Source: Alteromonadaceae bacterium BrNp21-10 (GTDB lineage Bacteria > Pseudomonadota > Gammaproteobacteria > Enterobacterales > Alteromonadaceae). From it: 41,117 bases of DNA. The notes below the pieces were generated by a model. The model was not told the DNA's origin. It did not search any database and was given only the letters and a program-made list of their open reading frames with translations. Below are positions 35,367 to 41,117 of this stretch, one piece after another. Within the stretch, counting starts at the first letter, position 1. Every line of letters begins with the position of its first letter. Made by a program: the position numbers and the translations under genes. The stretch is from contig JAUHQD010000023.1 of the NCBI GenBank assembly GCA_030418115.1, positions 1 through 41,117 on the forward strand, read 5' to 3'.

Positions 35367-36443
35367 ATGTCCAAGATTTTTGACTTTGTAAAACCTGGTG
35401 TGGTTACAGGTGACGATTTACAAAAAATATTTACCCTTGCTAAAGAGAATCAGTTCGCTTTACCGGCTGTTAACGTAGTCGGTACCGATTCCATTAATGC
35501 CGCTTTAGAAGCAGCAGCCAATGTAAAAGCACCTGTTATCATCCAGTTTTCCAATGGTGGCGGCGGTTTTATAGCAGGTAAAGGACTTAAACTTGAAGCC
35601 CACCAGGCAGCGGTATTAGGCAGTATTTCCGGCGCTATGCATATTCATGCCTTAGCCGAAAGTTACGGTGTACCGGTAATTATTCACACCGACCACGCTG
35701 CACGTAAATTATTACCTTGGATAGACGGCTTGTTAGATGCCTCTGAAGCCCATTACGCGCAGACAGGTAAGCCACTGTTTAGCTCACATATGATTGATTT
35801 ATCTGAAGAGCCTATTGAAGAAAATATTGCCACCTGTAAAGCCTATTTAGCGCGCATGGCCAAAATGGATATGACCCTAGAAATTGAACTAGGTTGTACC
35901 GGCGGTGAAGAAGATGGCGTTGATAATAGCGATATGGACTCTTCATTACTGTATACCCAACCGTCTGAAGTAGCTTATGCCTACGAAGAGCTAATGAAGG
36001 TTAGCCCACGCTTTACCATTGCAGCCTCTTTTGGCAACGTGCACGGGGTGTATAAGCCAGGCAATGTAAAACTAACACCAACCATTTTACGTGACTCACA
36101 AGCCTATGTGTCCGAAAAATACGGTTTACCAGCCAATAGCCTTAACTTTGTATTCCACGGCGGGTCTGGTTCAAGCGAAGCTGAGATTAAAGAATCCATA
36201 AGCTATGGCGTGATCAAAATGAACATCGACACCGATACTCAATGGGCGACTTGGGAAGGGGTGAAAAACTACTACGAAGATAAAAAAGACTATCTACAAG
36301 GGCAAATCGGCAACCCAAGCGGTGATGAATCCCCCAACAAAAAACACTACGATCCGCGAGTATGGTTACGCGCAGGCCAAACGTCTATGGCTAAGCGCCT
36401 AGAAAAAGCCTTTGCTGATTTGAATGCAGTGGATGTTTTATAG
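35367..36443 (+). CDS. fbaA: Class II fructose-bisphosphate aldolase
   Basis: A 358-residue zinc-dependent aldolase, one residue from E. coli FbaA in length and highly similar throughout, from MSKIFDFVKPGV to LNAVDVL. It cleaves fructose 1,6-bisphosphate into two triose phosphates, and runs in reverse in gluconeogenesis. Metal and catalytic residues are seen in VIIHTDHAARKLLPW (Asp and His about 108-110), LEIELGCTGGEEDGVD, NVHGVYKPGN and FHGGSGS. It stands alone rather than in a gapA-pgk-fba operon. AAGGC lies 10 bases before the ATG; a strong terminator follows. Confidence 0.97.
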   Translation: MSKIFDFVKPGVVTGDDLQKIFTLAKENQFALPAVNVVGTDSINAALEAAANVKAPVIIQFSNGGGGFIAGKGLKLEAHQAAVLGSISGAMHIHALAESYGVPVIIHTDHAARKLLPWIDGLLDASEAHYAQTGKPLFSSHMIDLSEEPIEENIATCKAYLARMAKMDMTLEIELGCTGGEEDGVDNSDMDSSLLYTQPSEVAYAYEELMKVSPRFTIAASFGNVHGVYKPGNVKLTPTILRDSQAYVSEKYGLPANSLNFVFHGGSGSSEAEIKESISYGVIKMNIDTDTQWATWEGVKNYYEDKKDYLQGQIGNPSGDESPNKKHYDPRVWLRAGQTSMAKRLEKAFADLNAVDVL

Positions 36444-36473
36444 CGTTAGTTAACTTGTTTTTTGAGTTAGGCG

Positions 36474-36510
36474 AAAAAGGCGGTGTGAGTAATCCACACC
36501 GCCTTTTTTT
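36474..36510 (+). terminator. fbaA terminator
   Basis: AAAAAGGCGGTGTG (36474-36487), a seven-base loop and CACACCGCC (36495-36503) followed by seven T residues. A strong intrinsic terminator, also facing the convergent gene ending at 36532. Confidence 0.92.
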
Positions 36511-36531
36511 ATTTTCTTGCCCACGATTTCT

Positions 36532-37308
36532 TCAACCACTTTTAAAACGGATTTGAAAGTAAACAACCCCCACATCATCCACCATAAAAACAAGGGATTT
36601 CGGATCATTATCGCCAGTAGGATAGTCAATCAAAGGTACATTTTGCATTATGTAGATATGTATCTTCGCCCAAACTTGCGCTTCTTTTTCAATACCCAAT
36701 ATATCGCACACTAGTTGTTTACAGGCCAGATTTAGCACCTCGAATTTATCACCTAACTCATGGTTTTCAATTACTCTTCTCAATTCTTGCTGCATAGTAT
36801 ATGACCAATTGTCATCGGTGTTTGAGTCTTGCTTCAATTCTGGTTTATTTAGAAAATCATTGTCTTTCATGATTTGAATTTTCATCAGTTCAGCAATTTC
36901 AGCTGGCATATAGGCTGTAACTAAATCATCAATATGTTCTTTATGTACAACCATCCATTCAGCTAAGTCATTTTGTAAATCAGTACGATTATCATCGATA
37001 AATTCCTCGGTGAACCTAGATTCGGAGGGATAGCTTGGCTCATCCAACTCTGCTTCAGCTTCACCCTCAACATCATCTTGAACATTGGTTAAAACATCGC
37101 AATTAGTTGTTGTAGACAGTGTTTTTTGAATTTTTGCTACTGACGGACCTAGAACTTCTGAGAAATTAATGTGTAACTCTTTCTCAACTGTTATTTCATT
37201 TAATAAGAAGGGATCTACAAGAATTATATTGAGTAATGGATGCAGCAAATACCCTAACGTAAGGCATATACCCGCGACCAAGATGTGACTAAACCAAGTT
37301 TTCATCAT
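36532..37308 (-). CDS. Membrane-anchored protein of unknown function
   Basis: A 258-residue protein with one N-terminal helix (about 7-32), an acidic middle (about 75-110, GEAEAELDEPSYPSESRF) and a C-terminal domain with CKQLVCDILGIEKEAQVWAKI, a Cys pair of the form C-X4-C seen in several gammaproteobacterial orphan exported proteins that probably form a disulfide. The domain lies outside the cytoplasm. No named family recognised. GGAAGT precedes two adjacent ATGs (37308 and 37305); the second has the better spacing. Single gene, convergent with fbaA. Confidence 0.75.
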   Translation of the reverse strand: MMKTWFSHILVAGICLTLGYLLHPLLNIILVDPFLLNEITVEKELHINFSEVLGPSVAKIQKTLSTTTNCDVLTNVQDDVEGEAEAELDEPSYPSESRFTEEFIDDNRTDLQNDLAEWMVVHKEHIDDLVTAYMPAEIAELMKIQIMKDNDFLNKPELKQDSNTDDNWSYTMQQELRRVIENHELGDKFEVLNLACKQLVCDILGIEKEAQVWAKIHIYIMQNVPLIDYPTGDNDPKSLVFMVDDVGVVYFQIRFKSG

Positions 37309-37757
37309 ACTTCCTTGTGACTTTTAAAATAGATAACCGCAACAAATAGAGTTAATGGGGATATAAATCGACTCCGTTTTATGTTCCGCCATCCTAAGCG
37401 ATATCTTTATTAATACCATCCGAAATGTCGAAAATATCGATATATTCTTTATATTTCAAAAGATTAATCACTCTCACTTGTACGCATCATATTTTAGCTT
37501 GTTACAGTACTGCAATTTTTGTTCATATCAAGACGCTTACTATGTTGTTTAGCCATTCTAAACCCATAGAGGGGCAAAATTGCTGTGCTGTAAGGCGTGG
37601 CTTATCCCAAGTTTGGGTTACATCCCTGCCGTTGTCGGAGCCAATATTAAAAAAACACTAAATTCTGCTTAATTTAAAAATATATTCTATTTTTATTGAC
37701 CCCACTTTCTCATATTCCACGGGCCTTTCAGGGGGATGACCCAAAGGAAGAATAAAT
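37309..37757. other. Non-coding region before the LolA-like gene
   Basis: About 450 bases with no supported gene. A 78-codon frame at 37425-37661 exists but lacks a ribosome site and a protein-like composition. At 37724-37747 a nested hairpin is possible (CCTTT...AAAGG enclosing GGG...CCC), next to TTGACCCCACTTT; such GC-rich pieces can mark decayed mobile elements, but I cannot identify one. Confidence 0.4.
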
Positions 37758-37808
37758 ATACACAGTATAACCAGTTGACATACACAGTATATACAGTATG
37801 CTGTGTAT
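37758..37808 (+). promoter_or_regulatory. Promoter with repeated ATACACAGTATA operator-like motif
   Basis: ATACACAGTATA occurs at 37758-37769 and again at 37780-37791, 22 bases (two helical turns) apart. A third copy, inverted (CTGTGTAT, with TATG before it), lies at 37797-37808. TTGACA (37775-37780) falls between the first two; TATGCT (37797-37802) after 16 bases is a possible -10. The arrangement of two direct and one inverted motif around the promoter looks like cooperative regulator binding. It is 43 bases before the ATG at 37851. Confidence 0.6.
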
Positions 37809-37850
37809 ATATTACTTAACTTACTGAATATTTAAACCGAGGAAAACACC

Positions 37851-38612
37851 ATGTCTATATTTAAAATATCTATTAACCGAATTTTTACCCTTGCACTTGC
37901 CGTATCAATTTCCGCTAACGCCTATGCAACTAGCGATGCATTACCTAGCGCAAAAGCATTGTTTACTAAACATATAGAAGCGGTTGGCGGCGAAGAAAAA
38001 TTACGTGAAAACCATGCTCGAACGGTAACTGGCACCTTTAAAATTCCTGCCATGGGCGTTAATGGAACTTTGGTGGCGGTTGCTGCTGCGCCAAATAAGA
38101 TGAGTAGCGTTGTCGATCTTGGTCCTATGGGCAAAAGCTTTGAAGGCTACAACGGCACAAGAGGCTGGAGTATTAATGGCATGACCGGCAATCAATTATT
38201 AGAAGGTGACGCACTCAAAGCACTACAAGCAAGAGCTGACTTTTATGCCGATTTACATTTAGCCGGTGACAGCGTTAAACAGCAAACAGTAGAAATTGCC
38301 ACTATTGATGGTGAAGAAAATTATAGAGTGTTGTTAGTGAGCGCCGAGGGCAATGAAAGCTTTTTGTTCTTCTCCAAAACCACTGGCTTGTTAACCGGTA
38401 AAGAAAGCATGGAAAAAACACCTTATGGTGTATTGCCAACAACCGTCAAAATAAGCGACTACTCTGAATTTGCTGGTTTAAAATTCGCTAAGAAAGTCGT
38501 CACTTCACAAGGTGGTTTCGATTCTATCTTGCAAATCGATTCCGTCTCTTTTGCTGACATTGCTGAAAATGCCTTTGATATGCCAGCAGAGATCCAAGCT
38601 TTAATAAAATAA
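37851..38612 (+). CDS. LolA-like exported protein
   Basis: A 253-residue protein with signal peptide about 1-26 (...SISANAYA-TS). The mature part resembles outer membrane lipoprotein-sorting (LolA/LolB-fold) proteins: KALFTKHIEAVGGEEKLRENHARTVTGTFKIPAMG, WSINGMTGNQLL, NESFLFFSKTTGLLTGKESME and a closing SFADIAENAFDMPAEI. Proteins of this kind are found singly or beside metallopeptidases; the ligand is probably lipidic but unknown. A ribosome site (GAGGAAAAC) precedes the ATG. Its promoter carries three operator-like motifs, so it is likely tightly regulated. It is followed by an exported hydrolase on the same strand. Confidence 0.75.
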   Translation: MSIFKISINRIFTLALAVSISANAYATSDALPSAKALFTKHIEAVGGEEKLRENHARTVTGTFKIPAMGVNGTLVAVAAAPNKMSSVVDLGPMGKSFEGYNGTRGWSINGMTGNQLLEGDALKALQARADFYADLHLAGDSVKQQTVEIATIDGEENYRVLLVSAEGNESFLFFSKTTGLLTGKESMEKTPYGVLPTTVKISDYSEFAGLKFAKKVVTSQGGFDSILQIDSVSFADIAENAFDMPAEIQALIK

Positions 38613-38696
38613 GTTTGATGGTTAACTTTTAAACTATCCATTTCACTAACACAATCCTGTTTAAGTGGAATGGATAGAACGATGACAGAGGTCAGG

Positions 38697-39560
38697 ATGA
38701 AAAATATAATAGGCATATTGCTCACCTTCTTTTCACTGTACTGCACCGCTGACATTGTCGATCAAGGCCCGGTGTCATTAAACGGCACCGTCAGCCATGT
38801 AATGTACTCAGAAAAAATCCAACAGCACTTCTTAATTGATATATTTCTGCCCCAAGGCTACCAAGAGAAAAAGTCAGAATATCAATTTCCCAAATACCCG
38901 GTAATTTATGTACTCAACAGCAGACCTAATGCGGTGATGTTGGCCACAATGCGGAATTTTGCACAAATGAACAGAGAGATCATTGTTGGTATTGGTTACG
39001 CCGATGAAAAGGGTAAGCCTAGCCATTCTTTTGCCGCTTATACCCGAGACCTAACCCCCAACAAAGATGAACACTGGATGGGCGCAAAAACCGCTGGAAC
39101 AGGCGGCGGCGCAAAGAATTTCCTCGATTTTATTAATACCCAAGTTAAGCCTTTTATTAATAAAACCTACACCGTCAATAAACACAATCAAACATTAGTC
39201 GGTCATTCCTTTGCTGGCTTATTCGGCCTGTATACCTTGTTTACTCAACCAGATTCATTTGACCGTTACGTCATCGCCAGCCCGTCACTATGGTGGGGCA
39301 ACGGCATAGGTTTTGAACTAGAAAAACACTATGCCAGCACTAATACTAATCTCTCTAAAAAGCTGTTTTTGGCAGTCGGCGGTGCAGAATTAAACACCGC
39401 ACCAGAACACATGCTAGACAACACCCAACTCATCTTTGAAAAACTACAACAAAGAAAATACCCCAACTTGGAATTGAGTTATAAGGTGTTTGAAGATGCA
39501 ACACACCAATCCGTGGTGGCTGATGCACTAAACAAAGGTGTTGAAGCGGTGTTCCAATAG
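38697..39560 (+). CDS. Exported alpha/beta-hydrolase (esterase D/ferri-siderophore esterase type)
   Basis: A 287-residue hydrolase with signal peptide about 1-18 (MKNIIGILLTFFSLYCTA). It has the putative esterase fold (PF00756): nucleophile Ser171 in LVGHSFAGLFGLYTL, ASPSLWWGNG after it, the acidic residue probably in AVGGAELN, and the His in FEDATHQSVV. Relatives include IroE- and Fes-like esterases and S-formylglutathione hydrolase; the substrate cannot be named. Start 38697 is preferred because GAGG lies five bases upstream and it gives a clean signal peptide; the frame extends back to 38670. It is 84 bases after the LolA-like gene, possibly co-transcribed. Confidence 0.86.
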   Translation: MKNIIGILLTFFSLYCTADIVDQGPVSLNGTVSHVMYSEKIQQHFLIDIFLPQGYQEKKSEYQFPKYPVIYVLNSRPNAVMLATMRNFAQMNREIIVGIGYADEKGKPSHSFAAYTRDLTPNKDEHWMGAKTAGTGGGAKNFLDFINTQVKPFINKTYTVNKHNQTLVGHSFAGLFGLYTLFTQPDSFDRYVIASPSLWWGNGIGFELEKHYASTNTNLSKKLFLAVGGAELNTAPEHMLDNTQLIFEKLQQRKYPNLELSYKVFEDATHQSVVADALNKGVEAVFQ

Positions 39561-39659
39561 TTAGTAATGACTGCTCCATGAGCCTACCTACACCCTAAGC
39601 TCAGTTAAGAGCAATACCGGCGGTCAGTACTTAAATTTACAACGGATCAAAATATATGT

Positions 39660-39685
39660 AAGTCGGCGTTTACGCCGACTTTTTT
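39660..39685 (+). terminator. Intrinsic terminator after the hydrolase
   Basis: AAGTCGGCG (39660-39668), loop TTTA and CGCCGACTT followed by T residues to 39685. A strong stem 100 bases after the hydrolase stop. Confidence 0.88.
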
Positions 39686-39891
39686 ATTGGCTACACCAAC
39701 TAGCATCCCTGATCTTCGCCCAACAGGTCAGCTAAGACTGTTCAAAATATCTCCAGACGATTTTGTGCCATTCGATGCAGAACAATTTAAATATGGGTAA
39801 GTTGAGTCGCAGTTTACCGACCTGTGAGTATTCGAATTACCTTCACCCAATTTCATTGACTGTCAGCCTTGAGCGATTGTTGGAGTTATAT
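39686..39891. other. Non-coding end of the cassette array
   Basis: Between the terminator and the attC at 39892 I see no supported gene. On the minus strand it begins TTAAAACC, the head expected of a further cassette, but no matching tail (GTTAAAACC on the plus strand) is present, so it may be the distal, decayed end of the integron. A 42-codon minus-strand frame (39728-39856) and a short plus-strand frame containing LRLFKISPDDFVPFDAEQ are visible; neither is convincing. Confidence 0.4.
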
Positions 39892-40004
39892 GGTTTTAAC
39901 GCTTCGCATAAACAGCGGAGCAAGTTGGACGCTTTTTTGCGCCGTGTAATTTGCAAAAAACCGGCCTGCTTGCGGAGTCAGGTTTGATGCGTTTGTTATA
40001 AGCC
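39892..40004 (-). repeat. Integron attC site, cassette 2 (about 113 bp)
   Basis: On the minus strand it begins with the R'' box GGCTTATAAC (40004-39995), which contains the stop codon of the cassette gene, and ends with the R' box GTTAAAACC (39900-39892). The arms pair: CGCATCAAAC near the start with GTTTATGCG near the end (one extra base in the first arm), and GCAAG with CTTGC. The centre holds TTTTTTGC and GCAAAAAA. R'' is the exact complement of the cassette's own head GTTATAAGCC at 40603. Size and plan resemble VCR-type attC sites. Confidence 0.78.
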
Positions 40005-40592
40005 GTCATTGACTACCTGAATTGCTTCGTTATTAACCATATAGCCATACCCTTCTAACTCTTTGAGTGTGACGAGATCGACATTGGGTATAGCACAACG
40101 AACAAACTCATCAGAATCGTTTGTAACACCGTCAGTATTTCGTTCCGCACACTTCTGCTTTCGCTCGTTCGTTTCGTCAGGGTTGAGCTGGAGACGAAAC
40201 TCAAAATATTCAGTGGGTCCACAATTACCCTGGGCACATTGTTTTTTATAGTCATCAATGTTTATACACAAGCCATGATGCCATATGGTAAGCGTACGGT
40301 TGTCTGATAGAGCAATTTCACGCTTCATTTCTTTGTCGCCATACCATACTTCATACCAATCTCCAGCTGGACAAAAACTACCTTGGTAATCGCACATTGC
40401 GGTTTCATTTACATTAATTTGGTCTTTTCCCGTGCCAATTTGAAATTGTACTTGGATCATCGACACGGAGTTTTCTTTTGGAAATACTCGTAAGTTTTTG
40501 GAATTTTCACAGGTATTATTTAGGGCTTGCTGCTGTAGTGAAACGCAACCAGTCAAAGCGATTAATACCAGAAAGGCAGCGATGTTCTTCAT
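39996..40592 (-). CDS. Integron cassette gene: lipoprotein of unknown function
   Basis: A 198-residue protein with a lipoprotein signal peptide, MKNIAAFLVLIALTGC (Cys16), so it is anchored in the envelope. The mature part is Cys-rich (NTCEN, AMCDY, SFCPAG, GLCIN, KKQCAQGNCGP, QKCAERN, VRCAIP), suggesting several disulfides. No family recognised. Start 40592 lies 11 bases from the cassette recombination core, as usual for cassette genes; a longer frame to 40694 only translates the preceding attC. Its stop codon TAA is inside the R'' box of the following attC. There is no clear ribosome site. Confidence 0.75.
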   Translation of the reverse strand: MKNIAAFLVLIALTGCVSLQQQALNNTCENSKNLRVFPKENSVSMIQVQFQIGTGKDQINVNETAMCDYQGSFCPAGDWYEVWYGDKEMKREIALSDNRTLTIWHHGLCINIDDYKKQCAQGNCGPTEYFEFRLQLNPDETNERKQKCAERNTDGVTNDSDEFVRCAIPNVDLVTLKELEGYGYMVNNEAIQVVNDGL

Positions 40593-40593
40593 A

Positions 40594-40685
40594 GGCTTAT
40601 AACGCTTTAAACAGCGGAAAGTCCGAGCGCTTAGGCCGTTGTTTGGCCTGCGAGGGAATTTCCGATGGTTTAACTTGTTAGGAGC
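40594..40685 (-). repeat. Integron attC site, cassette 1 (about 92 bp)
   Basis: On the minus strand it begins with R'' GCTCCTAAC (40685-40677) and ends with R' GTTATAAGCC (40603-40594). Inside, TTAAAC and CGGAAA near the start pair with TTTCCG and GTTTAA near the end, with an extra base on one arm, as in attC sites whose folded bottom strand is recognised by the integrase. GGCCAAACAACGGCC lies at the centre. R'' is the exact complement of the head of this cassette, GTTAGGAGC at 40999-40991. Confidence 0.8.
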
Positions 40686-40690
40686 GAAAT

Positions 40691-40987
40691 TCATTTTAGA
40701 TTCACATTACATTTATTGCACTGCTCTCTAGACCACCCACCACCAGGAAACTCCTTGCATGATGGGCACTTCCAATACGCTAAATAGAACCAGAGATATA
40801 AAACGGTAGCGATCACAGTTAGAACTAAAGCCGTTTCGTATGTCAATCCTAAAAATACATCCAAATCGGTAAAACCCAACACTAACTTGGGGAGTAACAA
40901 AAGCCCAAAAATAACGCTTACGATTTTAGCCTTTGTCATTACGACAGCGTAGGCTTCCTTAATTTCAGTTTCAGTCATATCGCTCAT
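40691..40987 (-). CDS. Integron cassette gene: small membrane protein with zinc-ribbon-like tail
   Basis: A 98-residue protein: polar head MSDMTETEIKEAYAVVMTKA, two membrane helices (about 21-39 and 50-70), then WKCPSCKEF...REQCNKC, two CXXC pairs 13-16 residues apart as in a small zinc ribbon. No named family recognised. The ATG lies 3 bases after the recombination core and the stop 5 bases before the next attC, so the gene fills the cassette. No promoter is seen; expression would depend on one upstream, near attI or within earlier cassettes. Confidence 0.75.
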   Translation of the reverse strand: MSDMTETEIKEAYAVVMTKAKIVSVIFGLLLLPKLVLGFTDLDVFLGLTYETALVLTVIATVLYLWFYLAYWKCPSCKEFPGGGWSREQCNKCNVNLK

Positions 40988-40990
40988 GCA

Positions 40991-41117
40991 GCTCCTAACG
41001 AGGCTGTAGAAAAAGGCGGTTTTGATTTTGCATTTTCTACTACCCTTCTTAATTTTTAACTTTTGCTACTTTGCCTTGAACATCGGGATTATTCAATTTT
41101 ATTGGGATGTTTTAGGG
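40991..41117 (-). other. Upstream junction of cassette 1 (attC end, attI or IS end)
   Basis: The R' box GTTAGGAGC (40999-40991) is certain from its match to the R'' of the same cassette. Upstream of it, GTAGAAAA and TTTTCTAC form an 8-bp inverted repeat (about 41006-41043), but no L'/L'' pair of an attC is visible before the window ends. The plus-strand AGGCTGTAGAAAAA also resembles ends of some insertion sequences. It could be attI, the tail of a longer attC, or an inserted element. Confidence 0.4.

Noticed and set aside
37425-37661. 78-codon plus-strand frame
   Set aside because: No ribosome site, composition rich in Leu, His and Cys without domain structure, and it sits in a region that looks non-coding.
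37758-37808. LexA (SOS) box reading of the ACAGTATATACAG repeats
   Set aside because: The CTGT-N8-ACAG order and spacing is not met; the ACAG units are direct repeats.
38459-38755. 98-codon minus-strand frame
   Set aside because: Antisense to the LolA-like and hydrolase genes; no independent support.
39763-39987. 74-codon plus-strand frame
   Set aside because: Its second half is the antisense of the attC at 39892-40004, so it is an artefact of the recombination site.
40593-40694. N-terminal extension of the cassette lipoprotein
   Set aside because: These codons translate the preceding attC, and the downstream Met begins a clean lipoprotein signal peptide.

Overview
The window looks like chromosomal DNA of a marine gammaproteobacterium of the order Alteromonadales (Alteromonadaceae or Catenovulum-like). 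The grounds are gammaproteobacterial housekeeping proteins (TrmA, FabR, CysJIH, PspA, DusA, Zur, class II FbaA), several families common in that order (DUF2333, TIGR04219-type outer membrane protein, CheX, DUF481), a TonB receptor/GH2/GPH/LacI sugar locus, and a VCR-like integron cassette array at the right end. The genus is inference; no rRNA gene lies in the window.

Layout. 1-300: the 5' leader and two tandem promoters of an rRNA operon that reads leftward off the window. 464-5621: a membrane-anchored RRM protein, a DUF5610-like protein, trmA, then divergent fabR and a delta-9-type desaturase sharing a FabR operator. 5676-12424 (minus): a response regulator-DUF3369-GGDEF-EAL phosphodiesterase and the cysJIH sulfite/PAPS reduction operon. 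12625-14836 (minus): TIGR04219 outer membrane protein, DUF2333 and a PCu(A)C copper chaperone. 15038-16333 (minus): a psp membrane-stress operon behind a sigma-54 promoter. 16542-17286: a decayed gene and two small overlapping genes. 17550-18533: dusA.

18622-26725 (minus) is a sugar-utilisation locus: TonB receptor, GH2 lipoprotein, GPH symporter and LacI regulator. A perfect LacI-type palindrome overlaps the TonB-receptor promoter. Together these would bring in a galactoside- or glucuronide-containing glycan, hydrolyse it and import the sugar; the exact substrate cannot be read from sequence. 27070-29828 (plus) holds an orphan membrane-anchored protein, zur, cheX and yjbQ. 29869-33776 (minus) is an envelope-stress-like cluster: OmpA-like lipoprotein, small membrane protein, MscS channel, ECF sigma factor, DUF1439 protein. 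34057-36443: a DUF481 outer membrane protein and fbaA. 36532-39560: an orphan membrane-anchored protein, then a LolA-like periplasmic protein with repeated operator-like motifs at its promoter, and an exported alpha/beta hydrolase.

39892-40999 (minus) contains two integron gene cassettes. In each cassette the first bases are the exact reverse complement of the R'' box at its end, and long imperfect inverted repeats mark the attC sites. The orientation places attI and the integrase beyond the right edge. This is the least ordinary part of the window.
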